DNA of 64,000 bases from Streptomyces lacrimifluminis (GCF_014646095.1 NZ_BMMU01000017.1:1-64000), one strand, 5' to 3'. Positions 8,451 through 17,889 are shown, numbered from the stretch's first letter. Translations and numbers: made by a program. Notes: generated from the letters alone by a model not told the origin.

Positions 8451-9242
8451 CTAGAGCTCCACGTACACCACCGTCGCGTCGTCGTGCGTCTTGCCGCGGC
8501 CCAGGCGCGGCCGGCCCTCGTCCGCGTCGGCCCGCTCCAGCTCCCGTACGCGGTTCACCAGCGCCCCCGCACCCTCCTTGCGTACGGCGGTGAAGCAGGC
8601 CGTCCAGTCCCCCTCGGTGAACCGCTCCACCCAGCGGGTCGCTCCGTCCGTCAGGGCGGCCAGCGCGCGGACCTCGGCGCGGGGGAGCGAGCCCGTCACC
8701 GCGCGGGACGCCACCGACGGATCGGCCGCCGCCGTGAAGAAACCGCCCTCCCTGTTGCGTACCGTCGCGTCGGCGATCGCGTCCGAGGCCAGGGAGGCGC
8801 GGGGGACACGGGACAGCCGGTCGTCCAGGTGTGCGGTGACCGTTCCGTCCGGGGACTCGGTCAGCAGGGCCGAGTCGGACAGGACCAGGTGCTCCACGGC
8901 GGCCGGTGACCAGCGGGCGAGAACCACGGTCGCCTGGGGGGTGCGCGGGTGAGAAAGGTCACAGGTCCGCGCGTGGGCCCCGGCGGTGCGGGAGATCGCA
9001 GCCGCCAGTACCTCGGTCAGAGGCATATCCCGTTGTGAAACCGACAGTTCGGTCAGCGCGCCGCCGAGGCGGGCCGTGTACCAGGGGACGGAATGCAGAC
9101 AACCCGTGCCGGATGCGGGGGGAGTCACCCCGTCCAGGAGGACGAGCGAACCGCCCTGCCCGGAGGCGGGAAGTCCGATCGCTGCGAAGTCCTCATTGGG
9201 GCGGGCCGGATCGCCGGGCTCCGTGACGAGATCAGTACGCAT
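8451..9242 (-). CDS. PP2C-like protein phosphatase domain protein
   Basis: Protein of ~263 residues with the metal-binding signatures of PP2C (PPM) phosphatases: RPNEDFAAIG near the N-terminus, VLLDGVTPP where the family has DGhGG, SDSALL, LTDGATRW and a C-terminal DDATVVYVEL. The Asp residues that bind Mn/Mg are largely conserved, although the GhGG part is altered, so substrate specificity or activity may differ. It is cytoplasmic with no membrane segment. The ATG at 9242 is used; GTG at 9257 is an alternative with GAAGGG close before it. Confidence 0.75.
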   Translation of the reverse strand: MRTDLVTEPGDPARPNEDFAAIGLPASGQGGSLVLLDGVTPPASGTGCLHSVPWYTARLGGALTELSVSQRDMPLTEVLAAAISRTAGAHARTCDLSHPRTPQATVVLARWSPAAVEHLVLSDSALLTESPDGTVTAHLDDRLSRVPRASLASDAIADATVRNREGGFFTAAADPSVASRAVTGSLPRAEVRALAALTDGATRWVERFTEGDWTACFTAVRKEGAGALVNRVRELERADADEGRPRLGRGKTHDDATVVYVEL

Positions 9243-9257
9243 CCGGCCAGTCTGCAC

Positions 9258-9680
9258 GAGCCCTTCACAAGCTTCTCAAAAGGCTGGCAACGATTGCCGA
9301 AACAGTGAGTAGTCGCTGGTCAGGCGCCTGGTTTGGGAGAGAATGATCCACTCCGTGAAGACGTGGTGGCGGATAATGTCAAAGCCCGCCGCCCACGTCC
9401 AACCGGCCTCCCCGGCACGGCGGACGCACAGGCCAGGGGAACTTGCCGCCAACTGCCCGCCGATGTTGACTCCTTGATGTTCACTCCTTTGAGTGGCGGG
9501 TCAGGTGACGCGCGCTCCCTGCCCATCGGCATGGGAGGGTCGGGAGCCGGACCGTGCCGGAGGACCGGAACCCTGCCGGGTGAGCGGCAGGTCAGAACCA
9601 TCCGGGCGGCCATGCAGTTGACGGATCGTCATCGGGTCCCGACGGATCGTCAGCCGGGCCCATGGGCACACGAGTCAGGA
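9258..9680. other. Divergent intergenic region before the conservon
   Basis: Some 420 bases lie between the phosphatase start and the chosen start of the conservon kinase. The kinase frame stays open through it, but residues encoded there look random. A near direct repeat, TTGACTCCTTGATG/TTCACTCCTTTGAG, at about 9468-9495 could belong to a promoter or operator for the cvn operon. No RNA gene was recognised. Confidence 0.4.
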
Positions 9681-12506
9681 ATGCGAGCACCGGTGCAGAA
9701 GACGCGGCCTCGGCGCACAGGCAGGCAGACAGCTCCCGCAGGGGGCGCTACCGGTGACGCCCCGACCGATCCCGCGGGCCGGGGTCGCCCCGCCCACGTC
9801 CGCAACCGGCTCATCGTGGCCGTCGCCGTCGTGGCCGCCGCGATCGCCGGGGCCGGCGCCCCGTCCGTCGTCGCCGCCTCCTCGCAGCTCCACGACTCCC
9901 AGGATCTGGTGACGCTCGCGACCCGGACCCAGGACGCCCTGACCCTCGCCCACTCGCTCGCCGACGAACGCGACGAGGTGACCGTCTACATCGCCGCAGG
10001 CCGCCCCAAGGCCAAGGCGCCCTCCGAGCAGCGCGCCGCCCGCGTCGACCGGGAGGTCGGCGACCTGCGCGCGAACCCCGACACCCCGGCCGCGCTCCGC
10101 GGTGACCTCGACGACATCGCGGCGCTGCGCACGGCGACGCTCACCGGGAAGAGCACCGCTCTCCAGGCGCACGAGGCGTACTCCGCCGCCATCGCCGGGC
10201 TGCACCGCCTCGCCGAACAGCTGGCCGAGAAACAGCCACCCCGTGCGGGCGCGGGCGCCTACGCCCTGGCCGAGCTCGACTCCGCCGTCCAGCAGGCCGC
10301 CGCCGCCCGGGGTCTCCTCCTCGCCGCGCTCAGCGTGCCCACGTCCAGCGAGTCCGTGTACGACCCGGTCACCGGGCTGTCGTCCGAGCAGACCGTCACC
10401 ACACCGGCCGACGCCAGGACGCGGGCCGAGCTCAGCGCCGCCGCCCAGCAGGCCCGGCTGCGCTCGGACGCGGCGATCACCGACTTCCGCGAGACGGCCC
10501 CCGAGGCCGCCGTCGACAGCTACGACTCCACGGTCACCGGACCCGAGGCCGACAGCGCCGACAAGTACCTCGCCTCGCTCACCGACCAGCCCACGCTGTC
10601 CACGAGCGAACTCGCCACCAGCCTCAGCGGTGTCGACGCGGCCGTCTCCGCCCGCCTCGAACTGATGCGCGGCGTCGAGTCCTCCCTCTACGACCGCCGC
10701 ACCAAGGCCCTCACCAAACTCCGCGACGACGACGTCACCGAGCTGGAGATCCGGATCGCCGTCCTCGGCGGTCTCCTCCTGGTCGCCGTGGGTATCGCCA
10801 CCGCCATGGCCCGCTCCCTGACCCGCCCGCTCTCCGTGCTGCGCCGCGGCACCGCCCGGCTGGCCGAGGCCGCCGACCCGCTCGCCGAGGAACCGGTCAG
10901 GTTCACCGGCCGCAACGACGAGTTCGCCCAGGTCGTCCGCTCGGTCAACGCCCTGCATACCCGCGCCTTCGCCGTCCACGAACGCATCGCCACCCTGGAG
11001 TCCGACCGCAAGCACCTGGTCGGCCAGCGCCAGATGATGGCCGACGCCCGCGAGGAACTGCGTACCGAACTAGCCGAGGCCGCCGCCCAGTTGGCGCGCA
11101 CCCGGCACAGCATCCACGGCACCTTCGTGAACCTCGCGCTGCGCACCCTCGGCCTCGTCGAGCGTCAACTCGCCGTCATCGAGGGCCTGGAGGAGCGCGA
11201 GCAGGACCCGGACCGGCTCGCCACCCTCTTCAAGCTCGACCACTTCGCCACCGTCATGCGCCGCCACAGCGAGAACCTCCTCGTCCTCGCCGGCGCCGAA
11301 CACGGCCACCAGCACGCGGGTCCGGTCCCGCTCGTCGACGTGGTCCGTGCCGCCGTGAGCGAGATCGAGCGGTACGAGCGGGTACGCATCGCCGCGCTGC
11401 CGCCGCACGCGCATCTCGCCGGGTTCGCCGCCGACGACGTCAGCCATCTGCTGGCCGAACTCCTGGAGAACGCCACCTCGTTCACCCCGCCCGACCTCCC
11501 GGTGGAGATCTCCGGCTGGCTCCTGGAGAGCGGCGAGGTCATGATCTCCGTCCAGGACGAGGGCATCGGTATGACCGCCGAGCGCCTGGTCCGCCTCAAC
11601 TCCCGCCTCGCCGACTTCGATCCGGACGTTCCGCACGACACGTACGAGACGGGCGCCGGAGCCGGGAAGGAGGACGGCGACGGGCTCGGGCTCGGGCTGT
11701 ACGTCGTCGCGCGGCTCGCCCATCGGCACGGGGTGCGGGTGCAGTTGCGGGAGCAGAAGCAGGGCGGTGTCGCGGCGGTCACCGTTCTGCCGAAGGCGCT
11801 GCTGGCCCCGGACCCGGCCGCCGTACCGCCGTCGGCCACCTCGACGCTGTCCTTCCCGGGAGCCGACGCCGAGGTCAACTCCAATGTCCTGCAAGGGCGT
11901 TCGGAGGCCGAGGAACCGGACCGGGAGCTCGACGGTGAACAGGGTGAGCTGCCGGCCGACGCACCCGACCCGATGATCGCCCTGGCGGAGCGGGCCGTAC
12001 GGCACGCGGAGGCCGACGCCGAGGCGGAGACGAACGCGCCCGACCACCTCCCCGCGTCCGAGATCACCATGGAACTGCTCGTGCCGGAACCCCCGGCCGA
12101 GGACACCGCCGAGTCGGCCGTCCCCACGGCTCCCGACAGCGACAGGGACGCCGAAACCGACAGCGACGCCGTGTCCGCGAGCGACACCACCGCCACCGCC
12201 CCGGACCCCTACGCCATCGGCCCCGACACCCACGAGCGTGTCGAGGAGGAACCGATCACCGACAAGGGGCTGCCCAAGCGGACCCCGAGGATCACCACGC
12301 CCGCCGCGCCGCCCGGACCACGGATGGGTTCCGTCGACGCCGAGGCACTGCGCCGCAAGCTCGGCGGGTTCCACCGGGGCGCGCGCGACGGACACCGTGA
12401 CGTGGAGGCGGAGATCGCGGAGCGGACGGCGGGTACGGCGCGTACGGCAGAGCCGGCACGTGCCGAAGAAACCACGGGGGGAACAGTCGAGGAGGCAAGC
12501 AGTTGA
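9681..12506 (+). CDS. cvnA: Conservon sensor kinase (CvnA-like)
   Basis: Membrane histidine-kinase-like protein of 941 residues, first gene of a conservon. It has a basic Arg/Thr-rich N-terminus, a first membrane helix (~45-65), a large extracytoplasmic alpha-helical nitrate/nitrite-sensing-type domain (~70-345), a second helix LGGLLLVAVGIATAMA, a HAMP region (RSLTRPLSVLRRGT) and an ATPase domain with N-box ELLENATSF and G-boxes DEGIGMT and DGLGLGLYVVA. No standard H-box is evident, as in other CvnA proteins. The last ~230 residues are acidic, Pro/Asp/Glu-rich and likely disordered. ATG at 9681 is the probable start, but the frame is open upstream. Confidence 0.9.
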   Translation: MRAPVQKTRPRRTGRQTAPAGGATGDAPTDPAGRGRPAHVRNRLIVAVAVVAAAIAGAGAPSVVAASSQLHDSQDLVTLATRTQDALTLAHSLADERDEVTVYIAAGRPKAKAPSEQRAARVDREVGDLRANPDTPAALRGDLDDIAALRTATLTGKSTALQAHEAYSAAIAGLHRLAEQLAEKQPPRAGAGAYALAELDSAVQQAAAARGLLLAALSVPTSSESVYDPVTGLSSEQTVTTPADARTRAELSAAAQQARLRSDAAITDFRETAPEAAVDSYDSTVTGPEADSADKYLASLTDQPTLSTSELATSLSGVDAAVSARLELMRGVESSLYDRRTKALTKLRDDDVTELEIRIAVLGGLLLVAVGIATAMARSLTRPLSVLRRGTARLAEAADPLAEEPVRFTGRNDEFAQVVRSVNALHTRAFAVHERIATLESDRKHLVGQRQMMADAREELRTELAEAAAQLARTRHSIHGTFVNLALRTLGLVERQLAVIEGLEEREQDPDRLATLFKLDHFATVMRRHSENLLVLAGAEHGHQHAGPVPLVDVVRAAVSEIERYERVRIAALPPHAHLAGFAADDVSHLLAELLENATSFTPPDLPVEISGWLLESGEVMISVQDEGIGMTAERLVRLNSRLADFDPDVPHDTYETGAGAGKEDGDGLGLGLYVVARLAHRHGVRVQLREQKQGGVAAVTVLPKALLAPDPAAVPPSATSTLSFPGADAEVNSNVLQGRSEAEEPDRELDGEQGELPADAPDPMIALAERAVRHAEADAEAETNAPDHLPASEITMELLVPEPPAEDTAESAVPTAPDSDRDAETDSDAVSASDTTATAPDPYAIGPDTHERVEEEPITDKGLPKRTPRITTPAAPPGPRMGSVDAEALRRKLGGFHRGARDGHRDVEAEIAERTAGTARTAEPARAEETTGGTVEEASS

Positions 12507-13057
12507 CCGCGCCCAGTACCTTCGGCCTGAGTAGTGAAGCCCGCAACCTGCACTGGCTGCTGAGCAATCTCGTCGAGGAGGTGCCGGGACTGACGTCGGT
12601 CGCGGTGGTCTCGTCGGACGGTCTGCTCCTGCTCTCGTCCGACCCAGACAGGAACGCGGAACGTCGGCCCGACCGGCCGACCGGCCCCAGAGGTTCCGCC
12701 GCCGACCTCGCCACGATCGTCTCCGGCATCGGCAGCCTCACCATCGGCGCCGCCAAGCTGATGGACTACGGCGGCGTCAAGCAGACCATGGTCGCGATGG
12801 AGGACGGCACCCTCTTCGTGATGTCGATCAGCGACGGCTCGCTGCTCGGTGTGCATGGTTCCCCGGACTGCGACATGAGCGTGGTGGCGTACCACATGGC
12901 GCTCTTCGTGGGCCGCGCCGGACATGTCCTGACCCCCGAACTCCGCAGTGAGCTGCGGGAGTCGATCGAACGCGGGGCGCCGGACAACTCGCCGGCGGCG
13001 GTCGGTCCGATGGCCGTCCGGTCCGTGAAGGACCGTTCGGCGGAGGTCGCCAAGTGA
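12503..13057 (+). CDS. cvnB: Roadblock/LC7 domain protein (CvnB-like)
   Basis: Protein of 184 residues with a roadblock/LC7 fold: ARNLHWLLSNLVEEVPG, then TSVAVVSSDGLLLLSS and the paired strands TMVAMEDGTLFVMSI. In conservons this protein bridges the sensor and the small GTPase, as eukaryotic and myxobacterial roadblock proteins act with Ras-like GTPases. The start is TTG at 12503, overlapping the cvnA stop (TTGA) with GGAGG seven bases upstream, so translation is coupled. An Arg/Pro-rich insertion (~50-65) interrupts the fold and is typical of the family. Confidence 0.92.
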   Translation: MTAPSTFGLSSEARNLHWLLSNLVEEVPGLTSVAVVSSDGLLLLSSDPDRNAERRPDRPTGPRGSAADLATIVSGIGSLTIGAAKLMDYGGVKQTMVAMEDGTLFVMSISDGSLLGVHGSPDCDMSVVAYHMALFVGRAGHVLTPELRSELRESIERGAPDNSPAAVGPMAVRSVKDRSAEVAK

Positions 13058-13464
13058 GCGCCACCCCGGACATGCCCAGGCTCCCCGTCCGTGGCGGCGA
13101 CCGCAAACCGGCCCGGGTGCGCCCGTACTCGCTGACCGGCGGCCGGACCCGCTTCGGCCATGTCCTCCTCGTCGAGACGTTCGTCGCCGCGATCGAAGCG
13201 GCCGAGGAGCGCAAGGAGTTGGAGAACGGTTCCCTCGGCACCCGGGTCATGCCGGAGCTGCGGGCCATCGTCGAACTGTGCCGCCGGATGCGTACGGTGG
13301 CCGAGATCGCCGCGCTGCTGAGGATGCCGCTGGGCGTGGTCCGTGTGCTCCTCAGCGACCTCGCGGACCAGGGAAGGATCCGTGTGTACGGAACCGGTCA
13401 CGGGCCGGGGCAGCCGGACCGCGCGCTGCTGGAAAGGGTGCTGAGTGGACTCCGTCGTCTCTGA
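13054..13464 (+). CDS. cvnC: DUF742 protein (CvnC-like)
   Basis: Protein of 136 residues belonging to the DUF742 family, the third component of conservons. Visible hallmarks are RVRPYSLTGGRTR near the N-terminus, a central segment ending VELCRR, and a winged-helix-like C-terminus (TVAEIAALLRMPLGVVRVLL, split as TVAEIAALL and RMPLGVVRVLL) that suggests DNA or protein binding. GTG at 13054 overlaps the cvnB stop (GTGA). It also overlaps the next gene by 20 bases, so the operon is densely packed. Confidence 0.92.
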   Translation: MSATPDMPRLPVRGGDRKPARVRPYSLTGGRTRFGHVLLVETFVAAIEAAEERKELENGSLGTRVMPELRAIVELCRRMRTVAEIAALLRMPLGVVRVLLSDLADQGRIRVYGTGHGPGQPDRALLERVLSGLRRL

Positions 13465-14110
13465 CGTCGCCCGTGGTGTGTCCCCGCTTCTCCATCTCTC
13501 TCCGGAAGGCCAAGTGCCTCTGGAGAAAGAGGAGTTGCGGCCGTGGCAGGAGGACCGCACCCGGGCGCCGGTCGCCACGAAGATCGTGATCGCGGGCGGT
13601 TTCGGTGTCGGCAAGACCACGATGGTCGGCACCATCTCGGAGATCGAGCCCCTCCAGACGGAGGCGCTGATGACCGAGGCCAGCGAGGGCACCGACGACC
13701 TCACCGCGACCCCGGACAAGCAGACGACCACCGTGGCCATGGACTACGGCCGCGTCACGCTCGACGACGACCTGGTGCTCTACCTCTTCGGTACACCCGG
13801 CCAGCAGCGGTTCTGGTTCATGTGGGACGACCTGGTGCGCGGTGCGATCGGCGCGGTCGTGCTGGCCGACACCCGGCGGCTGAAGGAGTGCTTCCCGGCG
13901 CTCGACTACTTCGAGAGCTGCGGGCTGCCGTACGTCGTGGCCGTCAACCACTTCGACGGGAGCGCCGAGTTCGAGGCGGAGGACGTGCGGGAGGCGCTCA
14001 CCGTGCCCGCGCACATACCTGTCATGATCATGGATGCGCGGCGCCGCCTCCCGGTGATCGAGACCCTGCTCGCCCTGGTGGGCCACGCGCTGGACGTCAG
14101 TCCCGAGTAG
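13445..14110 (+). CDS. cvnD: Conservon small GTPase (CvnD-like)
   Basis: Ras-like/MglA-related GTPase of 221 residues. The P-loop is GGFGVGKTTMVG, the G3 motif FGTPGQQRFWFMW and the G4 position VNHFD, where NHFD replaces the canonical NKxD. This substitution is usual in CvnD proteins and may alter nucleotide selectivity. In conservons it is thought to work with the kinase-like CvnA in a membrane-associated complex resembling G-protein signalling. The start is GTG at 13445 inside the end of cvnC. Confidence 0.94.
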   Translation: MDSVVSDVARGVSPLLHLSPEGQVPLEKEELRPWQEDRTRAPVATKIVIAGGFGVGKTTMVGTISEIEPLQTEALMTEASEGTDDLTATPDKQTTTVAMDYGRVTLDDDLVLYLFGTPGQQRFWFMWDDLVRGAIGAVVLADTRRLKECFPALDYFESCGLPYVVAVNHFDGSAEFEAEDVREALTVPAHIPVMIMDARRRLPVIETLLALVGHALDVSPE

Positions 14111-14158
14111 GTCGACGTAACTGCGACGCAACTGCGACTAGGGGAGAGACCAGACCGT

Positions 14159-15412
14159 ATGCGGAAGATACTCGTCGTCGGAGCCGGTCAGGCCGGACTC
14201 CAGATAGCCCTCGGACTCCAGTCGCACGGGTACGAGGTCACCCTGATGTCCAACCGGACCTCGGACGAGATCCGGTCCGGCCGGGTCATGTCCACGCAGT
14301 GCATGTTCCACACCGCGCTCCAGCACGAGCGCGATCTCCAGCTGAACTTCTGGGAGTCCCAGGCCCCGAAGATCGAAGGACTCGGCGTCTCGGTCGCCGC
14401 CCCCGGCTCGCACGACCCGGGCCCGACCCAGCGCGCGATCGACTGGGTCGGCAAGCTCGACGGCCATGCCCAGTCGGTCGACCAGCGGGTGAAGATGGCC
14501 GGCTGGATGGAGACGTTCGCCCAGCGCGGCGGCCAACTGGTCATCCACGGCGCGGCAGTTGGCGACCTCGACTACTTCTCCCGTACGTACGACCTCGTCC
14601 TGGTCGCCGCGGGCAAGGGCGAACTGGTGTCGATGTTCGCCCGCGACCCCGAGCGCTCCCCGTACCACGAGCCGCAGCGCGCGCTGGCCGTCGCCTACGC
14701 CCACGGCCTGGGCCCGCGCCCCGAGCACCCGGACATGGAAGCCGTCCGCTGCAACCTGGTGCCGGGCGTCGGCGAGCTGTTCGTCATGCCGACGTTCACC
14801 ACCTCGGGCCGTGCCGACATCCTGTTCTGGGAGGGCATACCCGGCGGCCCCCTCGACGTCTTCAACGGCGTCCGTGACCCGGCCGAACACCTCTCCCTGA
14901 CCCTGGAACTCATGGAGCGGTTCACGCCGTGGGAGTACGCGCGGGCCACCAAGGCCGAACTCACCGACGCGGGCGGCACCTTGACCGGCCGCTACGCCCC
15001 GACCGTCCGTAACCCGGTCGGCCGCCTGCCCGGCGGCGGCCTGGTCCTCGGCGTGGCCGACGTGGTCGTGGCGAACGACCCGATCACCGGCCAGGGCTCC
15101 AACTCCGCCTCGAAATGCGCGGCTTCGTATCTCGCCTCGATCCTCGAACAGGGCGAGAAGGAGTTCGACGAGGCCTGGATGCGGGCCACCTTCGACCGCT
15201 ACTGGGACACCGCCCGGCACGTCACCAAGTGGACCAACGCGATGCTCGGCCCGCCGCCGGAGCACATCGTCAACCTCCTCGGCGCGGCAGGCCAGCTGCC
15301 CCCGGCCGCCGACCGCTTCGCCAACGCCTTCGACGACCCGTCGGACTTCGAGAACTTCTTCTACGAGCCCGAGAAGACGGCCGCCTACCTGGGTTCGCTC
15401 GCGGGGGCGTAG
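14159..15412 (+). CDS. FAD-dependent monooxygenase, styrene monooxygenase-like
   Basis: Flavoprotein of 417 residues. The N-terminal FAD-binding Rossmann motif is ILVVGAGQAGLQIALGL, followed by a beta-strand VTLMSNR. Later segments (VLVAAGKGEL, NPVGRLPGGG and VANDPITGQGSN with SASKCAASYL) match two-component styrene/indole monooxygenase large subunits, which epoxidise or hydroxylate with reduced FAD delivered by a separate reductase. No reductase gene is adjacent. It lies 48 bases behind cvnD with GGGGAG upstream and may be transcribed with the conservon, in the position often held by a cytochrome P450. The substrate is unknown. Confidence 0.85.
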   Translation: MRKILVVGAGQAGLQIALGLQSHGYEVTLMSNRTSDEIRSGRVMSTQCMFHTALQHERDLQLNFWESQAPKIEGLGVSVAAPGSHDPGPTQRAIDWVGKLDGHAQSVDQRVKMAGWMETFAQRGGQLVIHGAAVGDLDYFSRTYDLVLVAAGKGELVSMFARDPERSPYHEPQRALAVAYAHGLGPRPEHPDMEAVRCNLVPGVGELFVMPTFTTSGRADILFWEGIPGGPLDVFNGVRDPAEHLSLTLELMERFTPWEYARATKAELTDAGGTLTGRYAPTVRNPVGRLPGGGLVLGVADVVVANDPITGQGSNSASKCAASYLASILEQGEKEFDEAWMRATFDRYWDTARHVTKWTNAMLGPPPEHIVNLLGAAGQLPPAADRFANAFDDPSDFENFFYEPEKTAAYLGSLAGA

Positions 15413-16635
15413 CCCCCGGGCGCTGCCGATTCGGTGGACTTGGTGGGCTCGGTGGGCTCGGTCGCGAGGGAGTACCCCCCGTCCGGGCCCGCCGTTGCGT
15501 CGGCGGGGAGCTTTGGCGGGGTGTACCGCCGCAGGGGCTCCCCGTCCGGGTCCGGCCGTACGGCGCCCAGTACCGGGTTGGCCGCGATCGGTGACACCTT
15601 CACCTTCGCGCCCGGCCGGGGTGCCTGTACGACCATCCCGTCCCCGAGATAGAGGGCCACGTGCGTCGCCTCGGGGAAGTAGACCACCAGGTCACCGGGG
15701 CGCAGCTCGGCCAGCGGGATGTGCGGCAGCCGCGCCCACTGCTCCTGGCTGGTCCGGGGGATGGGCCGCCCCGCCTCCTCCCAGGCCTGCGAGGTCAGCC
15801 CCGAGCAGTCGAACGACGCGGGCCCCTCGGCACCCCACTCGTACGGCTTCCCGAGCTGCGCCACGGCCTGCCGCAGTGCCCGCTCGCCCTCCCCGGACGG
15901 CTTCCGGTCGGCGCTGAGGGCACCGGAGGTGATGAACTCCCTTTGCTTCCCGGCTACTTCACCGCGCTCCAACTCGGCCAGTTCGGCGAGCTGTTCGGTG
16001 CTCAGGGTGGCGAGCAGTTCCTCGACCTCCCTGAGCCGCTCTCGTACGGCGTCCCGGTCCCGCTTCTGCTGTTCGGCGAGGGTGAGTTGCTCGTCCAGGG
16101 CGGCACGGGCCGCGCGCGCCAGACCGCCGGCGCGCCGCTCGCCGCCGACCAGCCGGCCCACCGTCTCGGCTCGCTCCAGCGCCAACTGCCGGATCACATG
16201 GCCCTGTTCGAGCGCGTGCTGCGGATCGCGGGCCAGCAACAGCTGTACGTACGGGGAGATGCCGCTACTGCTCTGGTACTGCTGCCGGGCGAGCCGGCCG
16301 AGGGCGCCGCGCCGCTCGTGCAGGGAGAGGCGGGCGCGCACGAGCTGTCCGTCCAGCCGCCGCACCTCGGCACGCTGCCGCTTCAGCCGCCCGGCGGTGG
16401 CGTCGTAGGTCTCGGTGGCCCGCTCGGCCTCGCGGTACAGCCGCTGAAGGTCTGTCAGGAGGGCGGCGACGGAGGGTTCTTCCACCGTGGAAGGTTCTTC
16501 TGCCGCGGAGGGCTCGCTGGGGGACCGGGTCGCCGAGGGGACCGGTTCCGGTACGGCCAGTGCGGGGACGGGCGCGAGGAGTGCGCCGGCCGCCATCGCC
16601 GCCGTACAGACCAGACGCAGAAGCCTTCCTGACAC
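15385..16635 (-). CDS. Secreted NlpC/P60 peptidoglycan hydrolase
   Basis: Exported cell-wall endopeptidase of 416 residues. A signal peptide (residues 1-28, LVCTAAMAAGALLAPVPALA) is followed by an acidic linker, a long coiled coil (~55-235, rich in Arg/Glu/Leu) and an NlpC/P60 domain (~250-370). Catalytic Cys is in FDCSGLTSQAW, and His in THVALYLGDG. A low-complexity Pro/Thr tail follows. The GTG start at 16635 has an almost perfect Shine-Dalgarno, GGAGGTGAT. The 3' end overlaps the convergent monooxygenase gene by 28 bases. It resembles RipA-type hydrolases that use a coiled coil to control activity. Confidence 0.93.
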   Translation of the reverse strand: MSGRLLRLVCTAAMAAGALLAPVPALAVPEPVPSATRSPSEPSAAEEPSTVEEPSVAALLTDLQRLYREAERATETYDATAGRLKRQRAEVRRLDGQLVRARLSLHERRGALGRLARQQYQSSSGISPYVQLLLARDPQHALEQGHVIRQLALERAETVGRLVGGERRAGGLARAARAALDEQLTLAEQQKRDRDAVRERLREVEELLATLSTEQLAELAELERGEVAGKQREFITSGALSADRKPSGEGERALRQAVAQLGKPYEWGAEGPASFDCSGLTSQAWEEAGRPIPRTSQEQWARLPHIPLAELRPGDLVVYFPEATHVALYLGDGMVVQAPRPGAKVKVSPIAANPVLGAVRPDPDGEPLRRYTPPKLPADATAGPDGGYSLATEPTEPTKSTESAAPGGYAPASEPR

Positions 16636-16738
16636 GACATCACCTCCGGTGCGGGGCAGGCCTTCCGCTCCGCACCGCGAGCTTGTGACGCGTGCACGAG
16701 GTCCGCGCGCCGAGCGTGCGCGGTTCGGCCCAACCCCG

Positions 16739-17059
16739 TCACCCGTCCGTGTCGTCCGGCTTGCCCTGCGGCGTGGCGGCTGGTCCCGCCGCCGGTTTCG
16801 ACCACGGCCAGCGCAGCTTGCCGTCGCCGGGCCTGTCGCCCTCGGGATCGTACGTGTACTTCCAGCCCGGGTGCAGGCCCAGCTTTCCCGGTCGGCCCCT
16901 GGGGACGCGCCGGTAGACCAGTACGGTCGCGGGGCCGCCGGCCGCGTCCGGTACCGGGACCTTGTACGTCTTCGGCGGGTGGCCGGTCGGCCCGAGCAGG
17001 ATGGGCAGCACGCGGCCGTCCAGGGGGCCGCCCTCGAAGGCGGTGTCTTGGCTCTTCAC
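16739..17059 (-). CDS. Small conserved hypothetical protein
   Basis: Soluble protein of 106 residues, rich in Pro, Gly and Lys. It has an early GGPLDGRVLPILLG segment, a central beta-like VLVYRRVPRG and a WKYTYDPEGDRPG segment. It has no signal peptide or membrane helix. No family with known function is recognised. The start codon is ATG at 17059, only four bases after the stop of the TetR gene on the same strand, so it is probably co-transcribed with that regulator. The upstream neighbour on the other side is a cell-wall hydrolase. Confidence 0.65.
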   Translation of the reverse strand: MKSQDTAFEGGPLDGRVLPILLGPTGHPPKTYKVPVPDAAGGPATVLVYRRVPRGRPGKLGLHPGWKYTYDPEGDRPGDGKLRWPWSKPAAGPAATPQGKPDDTDG

Positions 17060-17063
17060 GGGA

Positions 17064-17717
17064 TCAGTTTCCGGTATCCGCGCCCAGCGCGTCGCGTACG
17101 ACCGCCGCGGTCTGGGGGTCGCGTCCGGCGGTCACCGTGAGTGCCGCCGTGAACTGTTCCACCAGCCAGTCCCGCAGCTCGTCGACCGGCGGCTGCTTGT
17201 TCTCGTCCAGCCAGATCAGCGAGGCCGCCTCGACCGAGGTGATCCACATCCGTACGGTCATCCGCAGCCGGGGGCCGGGGTCCGCGACCCCGAGATGGCT
17301 GAGGATGTGCTCGGCGGCGGTACGGCGGACCCGGTCCACTATGGCCGTCGTACGGGACGTCTCGACGACGCTGCCGCCCTGGAGGAGGGCGCTGAAGCCC
17401 GCGTCGTGCTCGTCGACGAAGGTGAGGTAGCGGTCCAGGGCGCGGGAGAGCCGCTGGGGGAGCGGGCCCTCGGGGGGTTCGTCGAAGCAGAGTTCCAGTT
17501 CTTCGGCGGCGGAGCGGAGCGCGCCCTCGTACAGCTGCTGCTTGCCGCCGGGGAAGTAGCGGTACACGAGGGGGCGGGAGACGCCGGCCGCCTCCGCCAC
17601 GTCGTCGAGCGAGACCTCCTCCGGGGGGCGGTGCGCGAAGAGGGAGAGGGCGGCTTCCAGTAGTTGGTGTCTCCGTTCCTCGACGCCGAGTCGTCGGTAT
17701 GCGGGAGTGGGGGTCAT
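17064..17717 (-). CDS. TetR-family transcriptional regulator
   Basis: Repressor-like protein of 217 residues. The N-terminal helix-turn-helix domain (~10-60) shows EERRHQLLEAALSLFA and VSLDDVAEAAGVSRPLVYRYF, the classic TetR signature with recognition helix SRPLVYRYF. The C-terminal ligand domain is all-helical. It starts at ATG 17717, between the short hypothetical gene and the AurF-like gene. Its likely target is the promoter of the AurF-like gene, where an inverted repeat sits between -35 and -10. This is an inference from position. Confidence 0.93.
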   Translation of the reverse strand: MTPTPAYRRLGVEERRHQLLEAALSLFAHRPPEEVSLDDVAEAAGVSRPLVYRYFPGGKQQLYEGALRSAAEELELCFDEPPEGPLPQRLSRALDRYLTFVDEHDAGFSALLQGGSVVETSRTTAIVDRVRRTAAEHILSHLGVADPGPRLRMTVRMWITSVEAASLIWLDENKQPPVDELRDWLVEQFTAALTVTAGRDPQTAAVVRDALGADTGN

Positions 17718-17889
17718 GGGGGCAGCGTAATCGGGTGCCGCAGGTGAGGTGGGGCGCCCTGTGCTGGTGCGGGCCTTGCTGGGGGCTGCCGCCCCCAGGC
17801 CCCCCGCCACGGCCCTGAACGGGCCTCGTCCTCGATCGCCGGACGGGCTGAGAATGCGTGCCCGGCGCTGAAGCGTCGCCGCCGGAGGG
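17718..17889. other. Short gap between tetR and aurF-like genes
   Basis: The gap of 172 bases between the end of the AurF-like gene and the TetR start contains GGGCTGCCGCCCCCAGGCCCCCCGC-like G/C runs that could form a terminator for the AurF-like transcript. No ORF is supported. Confidence 0.3.

Noticed and set aside
9333..9680. N-terminal extension of the conservon kinase
   Set aside because: The frame is open but the encoded residues lack coding character, and the likely start is ATG at 9681 just before the basic N-terminus and first membrane helix.
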